DNA from: Gammaproteobacteria bacterium | GTDB taxonomy: Bacteria; Pseudomonadota; Gammaproteobacteria; DSM-16500 | Length of the DNA: 42,494 nucleotides | Reading direction: 5' to 3' | NCBI GenBank assembly: GCA_021325575.1 | Contig: JAJPGW010000008.1 | Coordinates: forward strand, 1-42,494 | Part shown: one piece after another, positions 33,669 through 41,090 of the stretch | Numbering within the stretch: position 1 is the first letter of the stretch | Layout: each line of letters starts with the position of its first letter | Translations under genes and position numbers: made by a program | Notes under the pieces: model-generated | Told to the model about the DNA's origin: nothing | The model's database searches: none | What the model saw: the letters and a program-made list of their open reading frames with translations, nothing else

Positions 33669-33875
33669 AAAATTGGACCAGAGTCGATTATGCAAATCTC
33701 TGAATCCTAGGCTAGTGCTAGATTCAATTTTGTCGAAGCGATGCTTCATGTCGGATTCGAGCATATCTAATTTTTTTTCAATTCGTAACAAAGCCGAATT
33801 AATATGATTGACTTCAATTTTTAAAATTCGTGCTTCGTTACTGGCCATAGAACCCTCATTCTTGTTGGCTTTCAT
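33603..33875 (-). CDS. Small coiled-coil protein with a C-terminal membrane anchor
   Basis: A 90-residue protein. A heptad-like helix (about 20-58, ILKIEVNHINSALLRIEKKL onward) is followed by one membrane helix (about 66-85, FLWLMTMIIGLAGLLAHA). This layout is common in small phage- and plasmid-type or stress proteins; no precise family is assigned. Two starts are possible: ATG 33875 (GGAG 9 bp upstream) or ATG 33848 (GAGGG 5 bp upstream, 81 residues). Its 3' end overlaps the convergent 32457-33668 gene by 66 bp, which is unusual, but both frames look protein-like. Confidence 0.62.
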   Translation of the reverse strand: MKANKNEGSMASNEARILKIEVNHINSALLRIEKKLDMLESDMKHRFDKIESSTSLGFRDLHNRLWSNFLWLMTMIIGLAGLLAHAQHWI

Positions 33876-33986
33876 AAATTATAACTCCAAATCAATGTAT
33901 TTAAAACAGAAGTCGTGAAAAAAAGCAGGAGAGAATATTAGAGAAGATCGCTAGACTAATCCCTTAAATATCAATTGTCAACGAAC

Positions 33987-35339
33987 TTACAATCGCTGCA
34001 AATCATTAATCAACGCTTGCGTGATGAGAAGTAAGAGAAATATGAACCCCAACCGATAAAATAAAATCTGAAAACGCAGTGGAACAGGACGTCGAATAAT
34101 CACTTCGATCAGTTGAAATAAAATATGTCCGCCATCGAGTCCAGGAATGGGTAAAATATTAATTAATCCAATGGAAATGCTTAAAAACGCGATAAAACTA
34201 AAAAACTGCACAAACCCATGATTCAATGCAACGCCCGCACTTTCAAAAATAGTAATGGGTCCGCCTAAACTGGAAAACGAAATTTTTCCCGTCAGTAATT
34301 TCCCAATCACTAAAAAATTCAGATAAGTAAAAATTTTAATTTCATACCAGGCGTGAGAAATGGATCCACTTAGATTATATTTTTGTGCACGCAAAAGCAT
34401 TTTCGGCCATTCAAATTGCGGAGAAAAACCAATGTATCCATGTTGATGAAATAATAAATCGCGCTGAGAGCCCACTGGAATGGGAATAACCATTATTTTT
34501 TTATCTCGCAAAATTTTAAAATCCAGTTTTTTCAAAGGATTTTTATCAATAATTTCTTGCAAGTCATACCAATCAATGATTTTTTGATTGTTGACGGCGA
34601 GAATTTTATCGTTTGTTTTTAGAAGATTTTGCGCAGTCGAATGACGAGAAATTTTCCCGACCATCGCGGGAATTTTTGGTTCATACGGAACGATACCCAA
34701 ACTATCCAATGGATCCGGTTTTAAATTATCAACTTTCCAGTGAGCTAGATTTAATTGATATTGATTATTTTTCGCTGAATTTAATTCTTTAGTGGTAAGT
34801 GTAATTTCAGTTTTGTCGCCAACATTTTGCAACAAACTGACAATAATCGAAGTCCAAGTCGGAGTTTTTTCATCATTGATACGAATAATTTCCTGATTCG
34901 GTTTGACGTGGGCTTCCGCCGCAATCGAATCCGGTTTGATTTGTCCAATAATAGGAACAATCCCGATAAATCCAATTAAAAAAAGTGAACAATAAATCAA
35001 AAACGCAAACAGTAAATTAAAAAAAGGACCGGCAGCGACAATCGCTAATTTTTTCCAGAAAGGTTGTCGATTGTAAGCGAAGGGCAAATCTTTTTTGGCA
35101 ACTTCTTCTTCGGTTTCATCGACCATTTTGACATAACCGCCCAGAGGAATCGCAGCGATTACATATTCGGTGCCTTTTTTATCATGCAGACGAAAAAGGG
35201 CTTTACCAAAACCAATCGAGAATCGCAGGACCTTCACGCCAACTAAGCGGGCTATTAGAAAATGTCCGAATTCATGCACACCCACCACTAAAAAAATAGT
35301 GAGTATAATTCCCAAAATGGAAATCAACCAATAAAGCAT
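33987..35339 (-). CDS. rseP: RseP site-2 zinc metalloprotease
   Basis: A 450-residue inner-membrane protease of the same length as E. coli RseP. The zinc site is H22-E23-F-G-H26 (VHEFGHFLIARL), with the third ligand Asp402 in NILPIPGLDGGH; all numbers coincide with E. coli. Two PDZ domains lie between (about 115-310). It cuts anti-sigma factor RseA and remnant signal peptides inside the membrane, so it controls the envelope stress response. It begins 3 bp after the rlpA stop, as the fifth gene of the elongation operon, instead of the usual cdsA-rseP-bamA setting. Confidence 0.94.
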   Translation of the reverse strand: MLYWLISILGIILTIFLVVGVHEFGHFLIARLVGVKVLRFSIGFGKALFRLHDKKGTEYVIAAIPLGGYVKMVDETEEEVAKKDLPFAYNRQPFWKKLAIVAAGPFFNLLFAFLIYCSLFLIGFIGIVPIIGQIKPDSIAAEAHVKPNQEIIRINDEKTPTWTSIIVSLLQNVGDKTEITLTTKELNSAKNNQYQLNLAHWKVDNLKPDPLDSLGIVPYEPKIPAMVGKISRHSTAQNLLKTNDKILAVNNQKIIDWYDLQEIIDKNPLKKLDFKILRDKKIMVIPIPVGSQRDLLFHQHGYIGFSPQFEWPKMLLRAQKYNLSGSISHAWYEIKIFTYLNFLVIGKLLTGKISFSSLGGPITIFESAGVALNHGFVQFFSFIAFLSISIGLINILPIPGLDGGHILFQLIEVIIRRPVPLRFQILFYRLGFIFLLLLITQALINDLQRL

Positions 35340-35342
35340 GCC

Positions 35343-36191
35343 TTACACCTTGGAGTGGTGCGAGCGAATGCCGGCAGCACTTAATTTTTTCTGGATAGTG
35401 TCAGCACTCATCATGTCTTTAAAAGGTCCAATTTTTACGCGATATAATTCTCCGCCCTGATTTTGTGGCGTAATTTCAATGGGTGAAGTCACTAATGTAG
35501 CTAAACGGTCTTTCAGATGTTCCGCATAAAGTCGATTTTTAAACGCACCGACTTGTAAATAAACTGAGGAAGGTGCCGCAGGTTTTTTAGCAGCCGCATA
35601 AACATGGGTTTTTGTTTTATTATGCGCCCATAAATTTCTGTGCAAATTCGCATCCCAAGGATCAATCGCTTTCACATCGACATAAGCTGTACCGTGACCC
35701 ACCATGCCGAGTTTTTTGGCAGCGACATAGGATAAATCAATAATTCGATTGTCTGCAAAAGGCCCTCGATCATTGACTTTAACGATGACTTTGCGGCCAT
35801 TACGTAAATTGGTCACTTCTACATAGGTCGGTAAAGGCAGGGTGCGGTGTGCTGCTGTCATCGCCAGCATGTCATAGCGTTCACCGCTGGACGTTCTTTG
35901 TTTATGGAATTTGGTGCCATACCAAGAGGCGACCCCTCGTTCTTCATAATTTTTAGCGGTGTGCATCACATAATAACAGCGGCCATCCACTCGATAGCAG
36001 GGCATATTGCCATATTTCGCTAAATGTTCGCATTTCGGTTGCGCGTTGGGAATTTTTGAAACATCGACATCAAAGGGTGGCGGCCCGTCTTTTTTATGTA
36101 AGGTGGAGCAACCATTCAATAATGTAAAAGTAAATAACAGCAAACCCCATAAAATCCAGTTTGTTTTTCGATTGCTATATCCATGCAACAT
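35343..36191 (-). CDS. rlpA: RlpA septal/cell-wall lipoprotein (lytic transglycosylase type)
   Basis: A 282-residue lipoprotein with lipobox LLNGC (Cys about 28). The double-psi beta-barrel domain (about 85-175) contains GVASWYGTKFHKQRTSSGERYD, the active-site region, and VKVNDRGPFADNRIIDLSYVAAKKLG. The C-terminal SPOR domain (about 205-282, VYLQVGAFKNRLYAEHLKDRL) binds stripped glycan strands. ATG 36191 has AAGGAG about 10 bp upstream. The TTG at 36218 would lengthen it needlessly. It overlaps the mltB stop by 17 bp and is part of the mrdA-rodA-mltB-rlpA operon. Confidence 0.93.
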   Translation of the reverse strand: MLHGYSNRKTNWILWGLLLFTFTLLNGCSTLHKKDGPPPFDVDVSKIPNAQPKCEHLAKYGNMPCYRVDGRCYYVMHTAKNYEERGVASWYGTKFHKQRTSSGERYDMLAMTAAHRTLPLPTYVEVTNLRNGRKVIVKVNDRGPFADNRIIDLSYVAAKKLGMVGHGTAYVDVKAIDPWDANLHRNLWAHNKTKTHVYAAAKKPAAPSSVYLQVGAFKNRLYAEHLKDRLATLVTSPIEITPQNQGGELYRVKIGPFKDMMSADTIQKKLSAAGIRSHHSKV

Positions 36192-37167
36192 TATTTGATT
36201 TCTCCTTAAGGGCTGCAATGTAATAACTCAATTGATATACCGCCATGGCATACAGGTCACTGGAATTATATTGTTTAATGACATCGAAATTGTGATAACC
36301 CAACCAATATTCGTGGCCATAATACCCCTGCAATTGAATCACCTTATATTTAGAATAATCGAAATAGAGCGGCGTTGCACCTGCTTCCAGTAATTCGGGT
36401 TTGGAAATGGTGTGTGTATTTGTTAATCGAATTTGATAACGACCGCCATTGATGGAAGCAGGCATGGTAACGGGTTCATTGGTTTGCCAGCCATGGAGGC
36501 GATAATAATTGGCAATACTGCCGATTACATCGGGCACATTATGCGATAAATCAATTTTGCCGCTGCCAGAAAAATTAATTGCATAGCGGCGATAGCTACT
36601 GGGCATAAATTGCGGCTGCCCAATTGCACCTGCATAAGATCCCATCACTTTCAGCGGATCAAGATGTTGTTCACGTGAAAGTAATAAAAATTCTTCTAAC
36701 TCATGTCTAAAAAAGGGCGCACGGGGTGAGTTGCCAAAGGCAATATTGGTCAGTGCATCGATAACAGGATAATTACCGGTATTTTTTCCATATTTTGTTT
36801 CAATACCAATGGTTGCAACGATGATACTAGCAGGGACACCATAGGTTTTTTCAGCGCGCTCCAACACATCCTGATATTTGTTCCAAAATGCAACGCCTTC
36901 GCGAATGCGCCATTCCGTAATTAATAGCATTTGGTAGGTGTACCAAGGTTTTTGTTCAGCCGGCGCTTTTAAACTGGAAAGGACTTGCGGTCTCTCTTTT
37001 ACTTTACTAAAAATGGCAACTAACTCTTTCTCTTTAAAATGATGTTTTTTGACCATGGATTTAATAAAATTCTGAACGTCATGGCGTTTAGTAAACGTAT
37101 TATCTGCGAAAGCCACAGGACAGCAAAAAATTAAAAGAACTACCAATAAACGTCTTAACATATTCAT
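36175..37167 (-). CDS. mltB: MltB lytic murein transglycosylase B
   Basis: A 330-residue protein with a signal peptide (about 1-22, ending PVAFA). There is no lipobox Cys at the cleavage site, so it is a soluble periplasmic form. The catalytic Glu is Glu123 in ATIGIETKYGKNTG, followed by PVIDALTNIAFG and GAIGQPQFMPSSYRRYAINF, all hallmarks of the SltB3/MltB family. The enzyme cleaves peptidoglycan strands to 1,6-anhydromuramyl ends. It starts 3 bp after the rodA stop; ATG 37161 is an alternative start. Confidence 0.93.
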   Translation of the reverse strand: MNMLRRLLVVLLIFCCPVAFADNTFTKRHDVQNFIKSMVKKHHFKEKELVAIFSKVKERPQVLSSLKAPAEQKPWYTYQMLLITEWRIREGVAFWNKYQDVLERAEKTYGVPASIIVATIGIETKYGKNTGNYPVIDALTNIAFGNSPRAPFFRHELEEFLLLSREQHLDPLKVMGSYAGAIGQPQFMPSSYRRYAINFSGSGKIDLSHNVPDVIGSIANYYRLHGWQTNEPVTMPASINGGRYQIRLTNTHTISKPELLEAGATPLYFDYSKYKVIQLQGYYGHEYWLGYHNFDVIKQYNSSDLYAMAVYQLSYYIAALKEKSNNVAWI

Positions 37168-37170
37168 ACC

Positions 37171-38301
37171 CTATGTTCCCAGTAATTTTCTGTGAGTTTG
37201 AATAGACATTAGAATACCGAAACTTGCCATCATCGTCACTATGGATGAACCGCCATAACTAATCAATGGCAGTGGCACGCCAACGACAGGCAGAATCCCA
37301 GTGACCATTCCCATGTTAATAAAAAATGAAAAGAAAAAGGTAAGCGTGAGACCACCTGCGAGCAATCGAGTAAAGGTATCTTGCGCATTAATAGTAATAA
37401 CGAGTCCCCGAGCGATAATAATCATGAATAATAAAATGAGAATAGAACTGCCAACAAAACCAAATTCTTCACCACTGACCGCAAAAATAAAATCGGTCGC
37501 GCGTTCGGGTAAAAAATGCAAGTGCGATTGGGTGCCATTCAGCCAGCCTTTTCCAAACATGCCGCCGGAACCAATGGCAATTTTGGATTGAATGATATGG
37601 TAACCATTTCCTAGTGGATCTTTTTCCGGATTTAAAAAGGTAAGTACCCGCTGTCTTTGATAATTATGCATAAAAAACCATAAAATCGGCGTGCAGCAGG
37701 CAATAATGAAAGTGAGGATAGCCATAAAACGAAAACTGAGCCCCGCTAAAAACAGCACGCTGAGGCCCGCAACCATCAAGATGACGCCAGTGCCAAGATC
37801 CGGCTGTTTTGCCGCAAGAATCGCGGGAACAAAAATAATGATTCCAGCAAAAATGACCGAGCGGATTTTAAGCGGCAAATGAATTTTATGAAAATGCCAA
37901 GCTAGAAACATTGGGATCGCCAGTTTCATTAATTCAGACGGCTGAAATTTAAAAAAGCCAAGATTGAGCCAACGCGGTGCGCCATTACCCATGTGTCCAA
38001 CAATTAAAACGGCAACTAATAAAACCAGCCCGATCAGATAAAGCGGCAGTGCCCAAAATTGATAAGTGCGCGGGGGAATTTGCGCAAAGACAAACATCAC
38101 AGCCGCCGCAATGCCAAACCGAATTCCTTGTTGTTGAACAATATCTTTATTTTGACCGCTGGCGCTATACAAAATCAGCAATCCCAACAGCACTAATAAA
38201 ATCAGCGCCAATAATAAAGGCACATCGATATGTAGACTCTGCCAAATACTGCGCGAGCGCTCGTTACTGAATTTTTGTTTGAGGATATCACTGAACGTCA
38301 T
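37171..38301 (-). CDS. rodA: RodA, peptidoglycan glycosyltransferase of the elongasome
   Basis: A 376-residue SEDS-family membrane enzyme with about ten helices. Typical stretches are GNGAPRWLNLGFFKFQPSE, AAKQPDLGTGVILM, NPEKDPLGNGYHIIQSKIAIGSGGMFGKG and LPLISYGGSSIVTMM. It polymerises lipid II into glycan strands together with PBP2 during side-wall growth. ATG 38301 has GAGGG 8 bp upstream and overlaps the mrdA end by 14 bp; a longer reading to 38364 would run deep into mrdA. This suggests tight coupling with its partner PBP2. Confidence 0.95.
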   Translation of the reverse strand: MTFSDILKQKFSNERSRSIWQSLHIDVPLLLALILLVLLGLLILYSASGQNKDIVQQQGIRFGIAAAVMFVFAQIPPRTYQFWALPLYLIGLVLLVAVLIVGHMGNGAPRWLNLGFFKFQPSELMKLAIPMFLAWHFHKIHLPLKIRSVIFAGIIIFVPAILAAKQPDLGTGVILMVAGLSVLFLAGLSFRFMAILTFIIACCTPILWFFMHNYQRQRVLTFLNPEKDPLGNGYHIIQSKIAIGSGGMFGKGWLNGTQSHLHFLPERATDFIFAVSGEEFGFVGSSILILLFMIIIARGLVITINAQDTFTRLLAGGLTLTFFFSFFINMGMVTGILPVVGVPLPLISYGGSSIVTMMASFGILMSIQTHRKLLGT

Positions 38302-40204
38302 AAGGTGTGCCCTCAATAATATCGTGATTGGTGTCCTGTGTCTTATCCGTCGGTGCGGGAGCATTCAAGGTTTGTGGTCCCACGAGATAATAATCAAAAA
38401 TTTTGCGAGCTATAACGCTTGCTTGATTACTGTTTTCAACAATAATCGCTAAAGCAATTTGGGGATTTTCAACGGGTGCAAACGCGATAAAAACAGAGTG
38501 GTCGCGCAATCGTTCTGGCCAATTATCTTGATTTTCATGATCGTTTTCATAATTGGTTTTTCGGATGACTTGTACGGTTCCGGTTTTAGCAGCAACGGTG
38601 TAAGGCGCATCTCTTCCGAATCGATAACCCGTACCGGAATCGGATCGGATGACATCTTGCATCGCAGTAATCACGATGTCCCAGTAATGATTATTATTCA
38701 ACGTAATTTTGTAGGGCGTTGTGACCGATTCCGACATCATGGCTTTTCCAGGTTCTTGCTGTGCGAGCAATAAATGTGGAGTAATTCGTACACCTCGATT
38801 AGCAAGCGTTGCGACACCTTGTGCAAGTTGCAGCGGTGTTGCTTGCATAAAACCTTGCCCAATTCCGGCATTAATTGTGTCACCCGGAAACCAGTTCATG
38901 CCTTTAACGCGGCGTTTCCATTCGGGCGTTGCAACATTTCCCGGTAATTCGTCTTCTAAATCAACTCCGGATAATTGACCAAAACCAAACTGATTAAGAA
39001 TTTGATCCATGCGTTCTATTCCCATGCGTGATGCAAGTTCATAGAAAAAAGTGTCGCAGGAAGTAATAATTGCTTTGCTTACATTAACAATACCATGACC
39101 ATATTTTTTATGATCATGAAAAATATGGTCGCTATTTTTTAATTGAAACCAGCCTGGATCTTGAATAGAGAAATGTTCATCAATGATCCCGGTATTTAAA
39201 CCCTGTAAAGCGTAATAGGGTTTAATGGTTGAACCTAATGGATAGAGCCCGCGCAACGCTCGATCATAGAGTGGGCGGTCCAGTGAATCTTGCAATGTTT
39301 TGTAATCCTGTGTGCTGACGCCAGTGACAAAAATATTCGGATCGTAAGTGGGTTCGCTCACCATCGCGAGAATTTGTCCGGTGCTTGGCTGAATAGCAAC
39401 CACTGCGCCGCGATGACCGTCGAGTGCTTTTTCAACGGCTTGCTGTAATTTACTATCGAGCGTGAGATAAACATTTTGGCCAGGAACGGATTTAATGCGA
39501 TTTAATACGCGTACCGGTTCGCCGCTTGCATCATTTTCCACTTGTTCATAACCGACGGTGCCGTGTAATTCATCTTCGTAAAATTTTTCGATGCCTGTTT
39601 TTCCTATGTAATTACTGGCGCTGTAATTGGCGACATCAATTTCATCTAATTCCTGCGGATTAATTCGTCCAACATAGCCAAGAACGTGAGTAAAACTATC
39701 GCCAAAAGGATAATGCCGCATCAAACGCGCTTTCACGATCACGCCAGGAAATTGATACTGATGATCAGCAAACGTGGCGACTTCATCTTCAGTCAGTCGC
39801 ATTTTCAAAGGAATTTCATCAAAACGGCGATGTTCTTTTAATTGTTTTTGAAATTGCGCGATTTCAAGATCGGTTAAGGGAATGATTTTAGTGATCTGAG
39901 ATAACAACATGGCCATATTATCAATTTTATCTGGCACCACATCTAAACTAAAAATGGGAATATTTTCCGCGAGCACCACGCCGTTTCTATCAAAGATCAA
40001 ACCACGAGTTGGTTCAACAGGTACAAGGTCCAGCCAGTTTTTTTTCGACAGAGTGGTGTACAAATCATTTTTAGCTAACTGCAGATAAGCGAGACGTCCA
40101 ATTAAACAAAAAATCAGCAAAAACATCAGGACCAAGCCAATGATCGCCCGATTTTTGATCAACTGAATTTCTTGGACATGATCTTTTATGAGTATTCTTC
40201 GCAT
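38288..40204 (-). CDS. mrdA: Penicillin-binding protein 2 (MrdA), elongasome transpeptidase
   Basis: A 638-residue class B PBP. It has an N-terminal membrane helix (about 22-42), a pedestal/dimer domain (about 50-230) and a transpeptidase domain with the acyl-enzyme Ser325 in GSTIKP (SxxK), the SCD form of SxN (ITSCDTFFYELA) and KTG (VAAKTGTVQV). It cross-links glycan strands laid by RodA. I prefer ATG 40204 (MRRILIKDHVQEIQLIKNR, the usual PBP2 opening). A TTG start at 40234 is possible, and neither has a strong ribosome site. It heads the operon mrdA-rodA-mltB-rlpA-rseP. Confidence 0.95.
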   Translation of the reverse strand: MRRILIKDHVQEIQLIKNRAIIGLVLMFLLIFCLIGRLAYLQLAKNDLYTTLSKKNWLDLVPVEPTRGLIFDRNGVVLAENIPIFSLDVVPDKIDNMAMLLSQITKIIPLTDLEIAQFQKQLKEHRRFDEIPLKMRLTEDEVATFADHQYQFPGVIVKARLMRHYPFGDSFTHVLGYVGRINPQELDEIDVANYSASNYIGKTGIEKFYEDELHGTVGYEQVENDASGEPVRVLNRIKSVPGQNVYLTLDSKLQQAVEKALDGHRGAVVAIQPSTGQILAMVSEPTYDPNIFVTGVSTQDYKTLQDSLDRPLYDRALRGLYPLGSTIKPYYALQGLNTGIIDEHFSIQDPGWFQLKNSDHIFHDHKKYGHGIVNVSKAIITSCDTFFYELASRMGIERMDQILNQFGFGQLSGVDLEDELPGNVATPEWKRRVKGMNWFPGDTINAGIGQGFMQATPLQLAQGVATLANRGVRITPHLLLAQQEPGKAMMSESVTTPYKITLNNNHYWDIVITAMQDVIRSDSGTGYRFGRDAPYTVAAKTGTVQVIRKTNYENDHENQDNWPERLRDHSVFIAFAPVENPQIALAIIVENSNQASVIARKIFDYYLVGPQTLNAPAPTDKTQDTNHDIIEGTPYDVQ

Positions 40205-40260
40205 GCGACTAAGTTTACTGGAACTATGGAGCAAATTCTACCAAGAACATTCTGGGATAG

Positions 40261-40345
40261 CCCGTCATTGCGAAGCGTGCTTTTTACGCTGAAGCAATCT
40301 TTCGGAGATTGCTTCGCCCTGAAAAACAGGGCTCGCAATGACGGG
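40261..40345. repeat. Palindromic intergenic repeat, family A copy 3
   Basis: CCCGTCATTGCGA and TCGCAATGACGGG are perfect outer arms, and GAAGCAATCT and AGATTGCTTC pair inside. It lies between the pagL-like gene and mrdA, which run in the same direction, so it may separate their transcripts. Confidence 0.85.
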
Positions 40346-40351
40346 TTCTGA

Positions 40352-40897
40352 TCAGAATCGATATCCTATTGTTAACAACAACGGTATGGTGATTCCTGAA
40401 TTATTTGAACTGAGCGAGCCATTCGAATAATGCATGCCAGTTAACGTGGCATAAAAACGCCGTTCCGCACCAAACGCCGCCCCAACCCCAATTTGATCTT
40501 GAAAGGCAAAGTGCTCACCGTCATTTTTCCTCGCGAATCGGGTTCTGCTGAGATAACTAAGTCCAATGCTCGCTTCAACATAAGGCGAAATTTTACAGGT
40601 TTTTATCCAGTAATATCGAAAATAGGGTGCAACAGAATAAGTGCTAAGTTGTTTTTCGCAAGTAGCTGAATTCGTTCGCCAATATCCATAGCCCGCATCA
40701 AAATAGATTTGCAAATGTTCCCAGTTAAAATTTGCCGGTTGATAAGTGACTGCCGCTCGCCAGCCTTTGACGTTGCTCGGATCATCGGAGATGAGAAGAT
40801 AAGAATAACTAAGGCCCCAAGGGGATGCGTAAGCGATATCAAAATAAAAAAGTGACAAAAGGCCAATTAAAAAAAAGATTAATTTCCGTATTGCCAC
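40352..40897 (-). CDS. PagL-like lipid A 3-O-deacylase (outer-membrane beta barrel)
   Basis: A 181-residue protein with a signal peptide (about 1-24, ending DIAYA) and eight amphipathic strands ending in GYRF, the outer-membrane terminal pattern. FQDQIGVGAAFG followed by GMHYSNGSL and NNSGI matches the PagL active-site region with catalytic His and Ser (HYSN). The position where P. aeruginosa PagL has its triad Glu appears to be Thr here (alignment from memory). GTG 40897 is the likely start because AAGGA lies 8 bp upstream; a TTG at 40915 is the alternative. If active, it trims the 3-O acyl chain of lipid A and changes host recognition. Confidence 0.82.
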   Translation of the reverse strand: MAIRKLIFFLIGLLSLFYFDIAYASPWGLSYSYLLISDDPSNVKGWRAAVTYQPANFNWEHLQIYFDAGYGYWRTNSATCEKQLSTYSVAPYFRYYWIKTCKISPYVEASIGLSYLSRTRFARKNDGEHFAFQDQIGVGAAFGAERRFYATLTGMHYSNGSLSSNNSGITIPLLLTIGYRF

Positions 40898-41027
40898 ACT
40901 TGATTTCCTTGTCAACGCGTTAACAGGCGAACATCATAAGGGGAATCAAAAACAGAAGCAAATCCAAATTTTTTTAGACAGGAGATAAAGAATCATTAAT
41001 AATCTATTGATTTTATTATAATTCCCA

Positions 41028-41060
41028 GTTAATAAACTCTTAAGGGAAATGAATTATAAT
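41028..41060 (+). promoter_or_regulatory. PmrA-box-like direct repeat and -10 element
   Basis: TTAATAAA (41029-41036), CT, CTTAAGGGA (41039-41047), 7 bp, then a perfect TATAAT (41055-41060). The TTAA cores are 11 bp apart. It precedes the 41091 gene by 30 bp. The divergent pagL-like gene shares this 193-bp region and has its own minus-strand TATAAT (41020-41015). Confidence 0.6.
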
Positions 41061-41090
41061 ATAAAAATAATACCTCAAGAGAACTCTAGT

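Noticed and set aside
31135-33875. The 31135-33875 genes as a defence or toxin system
   Set aside because: No nuclease with intact active site, NTPase or toxin motif is present, and the two larger genes have separate promoters. The effector reading explains the data better.
41015-41047. The inverted reading of the 41028 box as a PmrA box for the divergent pagL-like gene
   Set aside because: The distance to the minus-strand TATAAT is about 4 bp instead of the 7-8 bp seen at the other sites, so joint control is possible but not supported.
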